This document shows, in pieces, positions 61,780-64,000 of a stretch of 64,000 nucleotides of DNA (the stretch's first letter is position 1; every line of letters begins with the position of its first letter). The stretch covers positions 186,001 through 250,000 of the forward strand of contig NZ_CANLZM010000001.1 of assembly GCF_947495565.1 (NCBI RefSeq), given 5' to 3'. This DNA is from an uncultured Pontibacter sp. (lineage in GTDB: Bacteria > Bacteroidota > Bacteroidia > Cytophagales > Hymenobacteraceae). A program made the translations under genes and the position numbers. Under the pieces are notes generated by a model. It was not told where the DNA came from and ran no database searches. It saw nothing but the letters and a program-made list of their open reading frames with translations.

Positions 61780-63185
61780 AACTGGAGGACTACAGCTATA
61801 TCTACTTTTTGGGCATTGGTGGTATCGGAATGAGCGCAATCGCCCGCTGGTTCAAGGCCAAAGGTTACCCGGTGTGGGGCTACGACAAAACCCGCACCGC
61901 ATTAACGGAGGCGCTGGAGCAGGAGGGGATATTGGTGCACTATGAGGACGATGTGGCGCATCTTCCTCAGGAGGTTCTTCAGCATAAAGATCAGACCCTG
62001 GTGGTCTTAACGCCAGCCATTCCTGCCGAGCATGCAGAGTGGGCTTATCTAAAAATACAGGGTTATACTATCAAGAAACGTTCTGAGGTGCTGGGGATAA
62101 TTACTTCCTCTGCTTACTCAGTGGCTGTAGCGGGTACACACGGCAAAACCACCACGTCCAGCATTGTGGCGCACCTGCTGCACCATGCCGGTGTGGATTG
62201 TTCTGCTTTTTTGGGAGGCATAGCCACTAACCTAAATTCCAATCTGCTTATAGGAAAAGGAGAGGCAGAAAAAGAAGTAGTGGTAGTGGAAGCAGATGAG
62301 TATGACCGCTCCTTCCTGACCTTGTTTCCGGATATTGCGATCGTAACTTCCGCAGACCCAGACCACTTAGATATTTATGGAGATAAGGAGGAACTGATCC
62401 GCACTTTCCAGAGGTTCATTAGCCAGGTGAAGCCGGGTGGTTTCCTGTTTTTGCACGAGGGTACCGACCCACGCCTGACGGACTTGGTGCAGGAGGGGGT
62501 GCAAGTGTACAAGTATAGCCTGAAAAGTGGGGATGCCCATGTAGAAAACTTGCAGGTAAACGGGCGTTGGTTTGAATTTGATGTGGTAAGTCCTTTCGGA
62601 AATGTCGAGGGAATCAGGTTGGGAGTGCCGGGATTTCATAATGCCGAGAATACATTAGCGGCCATACTTGCGGCCCAGGTGCTGCAGGTACAGGCTCAAA
62701 GTATAAAGGCAGGCGTGGAGGCTTTTACAGGTGTAAAGCGTCGCTTCGAGTTTGTGTATGAGGGCCAAGGCAAAGTATACATTGATGATTACGCGCACCA
62801 TCCCAAAGAGATAGATGCGTTTATGAGTTCATTGTTAGCACTTTATCCAAACAAGCGGATAAAAGTGATATTTCAGCCGCACCTCTTTACGCGTACCCGC
62901 GACTTTGCAGCGGAGTTTGCAGAGAGCTTGAGTAAGGCAGACGAACTGGTACTTCTGGATATTTACCCGGCACGGGAAAAACCGCTTCCAGGCATTACCT
63001 CAGACATCATTCTGGAGCAGGTAACAAGCCCTGTAAAAGAGTTGATGCACAAAGATGAAGTTGTGAAAAATCTGCTTAAAAACAGTGATTTTGATGTTTT
63101 GGCCACACTTGGGGCTGGAGATATTGACACGCTGGTTAAGCCTATCAAAAATATTTTAGAAAATAATCGGTATGGGCTTGAATAG
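61776..63185 (+). CDS. murC: UDP-MurNAc:L-alanine ligase MurC
   Basis: First amino-acid ligase of the stem peptide, 469 residues. It starts YSYIYFLGIGGIGMSAIARWFKAKGYPVWGYD, with the P-loop VAGTHGKTTTSSIVAHLLHHAG, the DHLDIYG motif and the YIDDYAHHPKEIDAFM block. It overlaps ftsQ by 14 bp. Confidence 0.96.
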   Translation: MKLEDYSYIYFLGIGGIGMSAIARWFKAKGYPVWGYDKTRTALTEALEQEGILVHYEDDVAHLPQEVLQHKDQTLVVLTPAIPAEHAEWAYLKIQGYTIKKRSEVLGIITSSAYSVAVAGTHGKTTTSSIVAHLLHHAGVDCSAFLGGIATNLNSNLLIGKGEAEKEVVVVEADEYDRSFLTLFPDIAIVTSADPDHLDIYGDKEELIRTFQRFISQVKPGGFLFLHEGTDPRLTDLVQEGVQVYKYSLKSGDAHVENLQVNGRWFEFDVVSPFGNVEGIRLGVPGFHNAENTLAAILAAQVLQVQAQSIKAGVEAFTGVKRRFEFVYEGQGKVYIDDYAHHPKEIDAFMSSLLALYPNKRIKVIFQPHLFTRTRDFAAEFAESLSKADELVLLDIYPAREKPLPGITSDIILEQVTSPVKELMHKDEVVKNLLKNSDFDVLATLGAGDIDTLVKPIKNILENNRYGLE

Positions 63186-63933
63186 TAGAATAAAATCTTT
63201 AATTTTTGCAGGTTGTAGTGTAATATCAATTGGTGCCATTGCAGGTTTTGCGTCTTCTAGACAAAATGAAAAAATCTGTAAAAAAGTGACAATAAAGATT
63301 GATAATGAGTACAACAATTACTTTATTGGGGATAAGGAAGTTCGAGGCTTGCTAACAAGAGAAGGTGAGCGAAAACTCGAAGGCCTCCCGAATCAAAACA
63401 TCGACCTGAAAAACCTTGAAAAACGCATAGAATCACATAAATTTGTGAAGGATGCTGAGGTCTACAGAGGGTTAGATGGAAACATCCAGGTATTTGTAAA
63501 ACAGAACAGGCCTATTGCTAGAATTATACGTTCAAACCAAGATGTATACATCGATGCTGAGGGGAATATTCTTCCGCTCTCAGACAGGTACACCGCTCGT
63601 GTAATCCCAATAACCAAGTCAGCTCTTATAAAGCCAACTGACCGAGGATTCTTTCAGGATTCTTTAGGCCAATCTTACCTTGCGCTACTCCAGTTCATAG
63701 AGAACGACGAGTTTTGGAAGGCACAGCTTGCCCAGATGCATATAGACGGCAAAGGCAAGGTATCTTTTTTACCTCAGGTAGGCGAACATACGATTGAGTT
63801 CGGTAAGCCAAATAAGGTAGAAGAGAAGTTTAAAAAGTTAGCTATACTTTACAAAGAAGTGTTGCCAACCATGGGTTGGGATCGCTATAAAAGGGTTAAC
63901 TTAGAGTTTGAAGATCAGATTATTTGCGAATAA
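63172..63933 (+). CDS. ftsQ: Cell division protein FtsQ
   Basis: Bitopic divisome protein of 253 residues. One N-terminal helix (IKSLIFAGCSVISIGAIAGFA) precedes a POTRA domain (VTIKIDNEYNNYFIGDKEVRGLLTREGERKLEGLPNQNIDLKNLEKRIESHKFVKDAEVYRGLDGNIQVFVKQNRPIARI) and a beta domain ending VNLEFEDQIICE. It lies between murC and ftsA as in other Bacteroidota. It looks somewhat richer in A and T than the mur genes before it. Confidence 0.92.
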   Translation: MGLNSRIKSLIFAGCSVISIGAIAGFASSRQNEKICKKVTIKIDNEYNNYFIGDKEVRGLLTREGERKLEGLPNQNIDLKNLEKRIESHKFVKDAEVYRGLDGNIQVFVKQNRPIARIIRSNQDVYIDAEGNILPLSDRYTARVIPITKSALIKPTDRGFFQDSLGQSYLALLQFIENDEFWKAQLAQMHIDGKGKVSFLPQVGEHTIEFGKPNKVEEKFKKLAILYKEVLPTMGWDRYKRVNLEFEDQIICE

Positions 63934-63944
63934 TAGACATAGAT

Positions 63945-64000
63945 ATGCAGAACGACAAAATAGTAGTAGGCTTGGATATTGGGACAACCAAAGTTTGCGC
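63945..64000 (+). CDS. ftsA: FtsA, N-terminal fragment (runs off the window)
   Basis: The last 56 bases encode MQNDKIVVGLDIGTTKVC, the first ATP-binding segment of the actin-like division protein FtsA (GLDIGTTKV). It starts 11 bp after ftsQ. The gene continues beyond the window, where ftsZ is expected. Confidence 0.88.
   Translation, partial: MQNDKIVVGLDIGTTKVC

Noticed and set aside
1-64000. CRISPR arrays, tRNA or rRNA genes, insertion sequences, prophage genes
   Set aside because: I looked for evenly spaced repeats, tRNA-like arm patterns and transposase or phage motifs and found none; a covariance-model scan would be needed to exclude small RNAs.

Overview
The window comes from the chromosome of a pigmented, aerobic member of the Bacteroidota, most likely Cytophagales/Hymenobacteraceae and Pontibacter-like. 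This rests on Bacteroidota-type promoters (TAnnTTTG -7 boxes with a TTG about 19-20 nt upstream), the near absence of Shine-Dalgarno sites, type IX secretion proteins (PorV, PorU2), a ketocarotenoid cluster (crtI, crtB, crtYcd, crtZ, crtW), a DUF1343/NamZ lipoprotein, HYC_CC_PP and head-GIN families, and a dcw cluster of Bacteroidota order lacking murF. Genus assignment is inference. I saw no rRNA, tRNA, CRISPR array, prophage or insertion sequence.

Layout. 1-1.4 kb: start of a secreted protein, an ArsR regulator with a palindromic operator, and a rhodanese lipoprotein. 1.6-6.7 kb: sbcD and sbcC, separated by a nested inverted-repeat element. 6.8-9.8 kb: a TPR sensor kinase and a secreted nuclease. 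9.9-12.4 kb (minus): iscS-iscU-unknown-iscA. 12.5-15.2 kb: mce, tsaC, cca. 15.3-18.2 kb (minus): a PadR regulator and a large PspC/GIN membrane protein. 18.4-24.6 kb: porV-porU2. 24.6-31 kb: folA, fmt, namZ, a lolE-like permease, mscS, an M23 peptidase and an HNH-AP2 protein. 31.2-39.6 kb: phenylacetate degradation, with paaE on the plus strand and paaR-paaA-paaB-paaC-paaD on the minus strand, plus a divergent enoyl-CoA hydratase. 39.7-47.2 kb: carotenoid synthesis with a CarH-like B12-binding MerR regulator, an ECF sigma factor and ispH. 47.3-51.1 kb: a beta-barrel protein and a metal-linked set (HYC_CC_PP, TonB receptor, HMA protein). 51.3-64 kb: the dcw cluster from mraZ to the first codons of ftsA, mostly with overlapping or near-touching genes.

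How the genes work together. IscS supplies sulfur, IscU is the scaffold and IscA is a carrier. PaaA-E would epoxidise phenylacetyl-CoA under a PaaR repressor whose operator lies inside its own promoter. IspH supplies isoprenoid precursor, CrtB/CrtI make lycopene, CrtYcd cyclises it, and CrtZ/CrtW oxygenate it towards astaxanthin-like pigments. The dcw genes make lipid II and build the divisome.

Most unusual signals. (1) A short motif, AAGTATAAA or its complement TTTATACTT, is strongly over-represented in genes and spacers and forms the base of perfect terminator hairpins, like a DNA-uptake or HIP1-type genomic word. (2) A 20-bp tandem duplication separates the probable ATG of paaR from its frame and could act as an on/off switch. 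(3) 10-bp-phased TGG boxes lie in front of mraZ and, on the opposite strand, in front of the divergent metal-linked operon.
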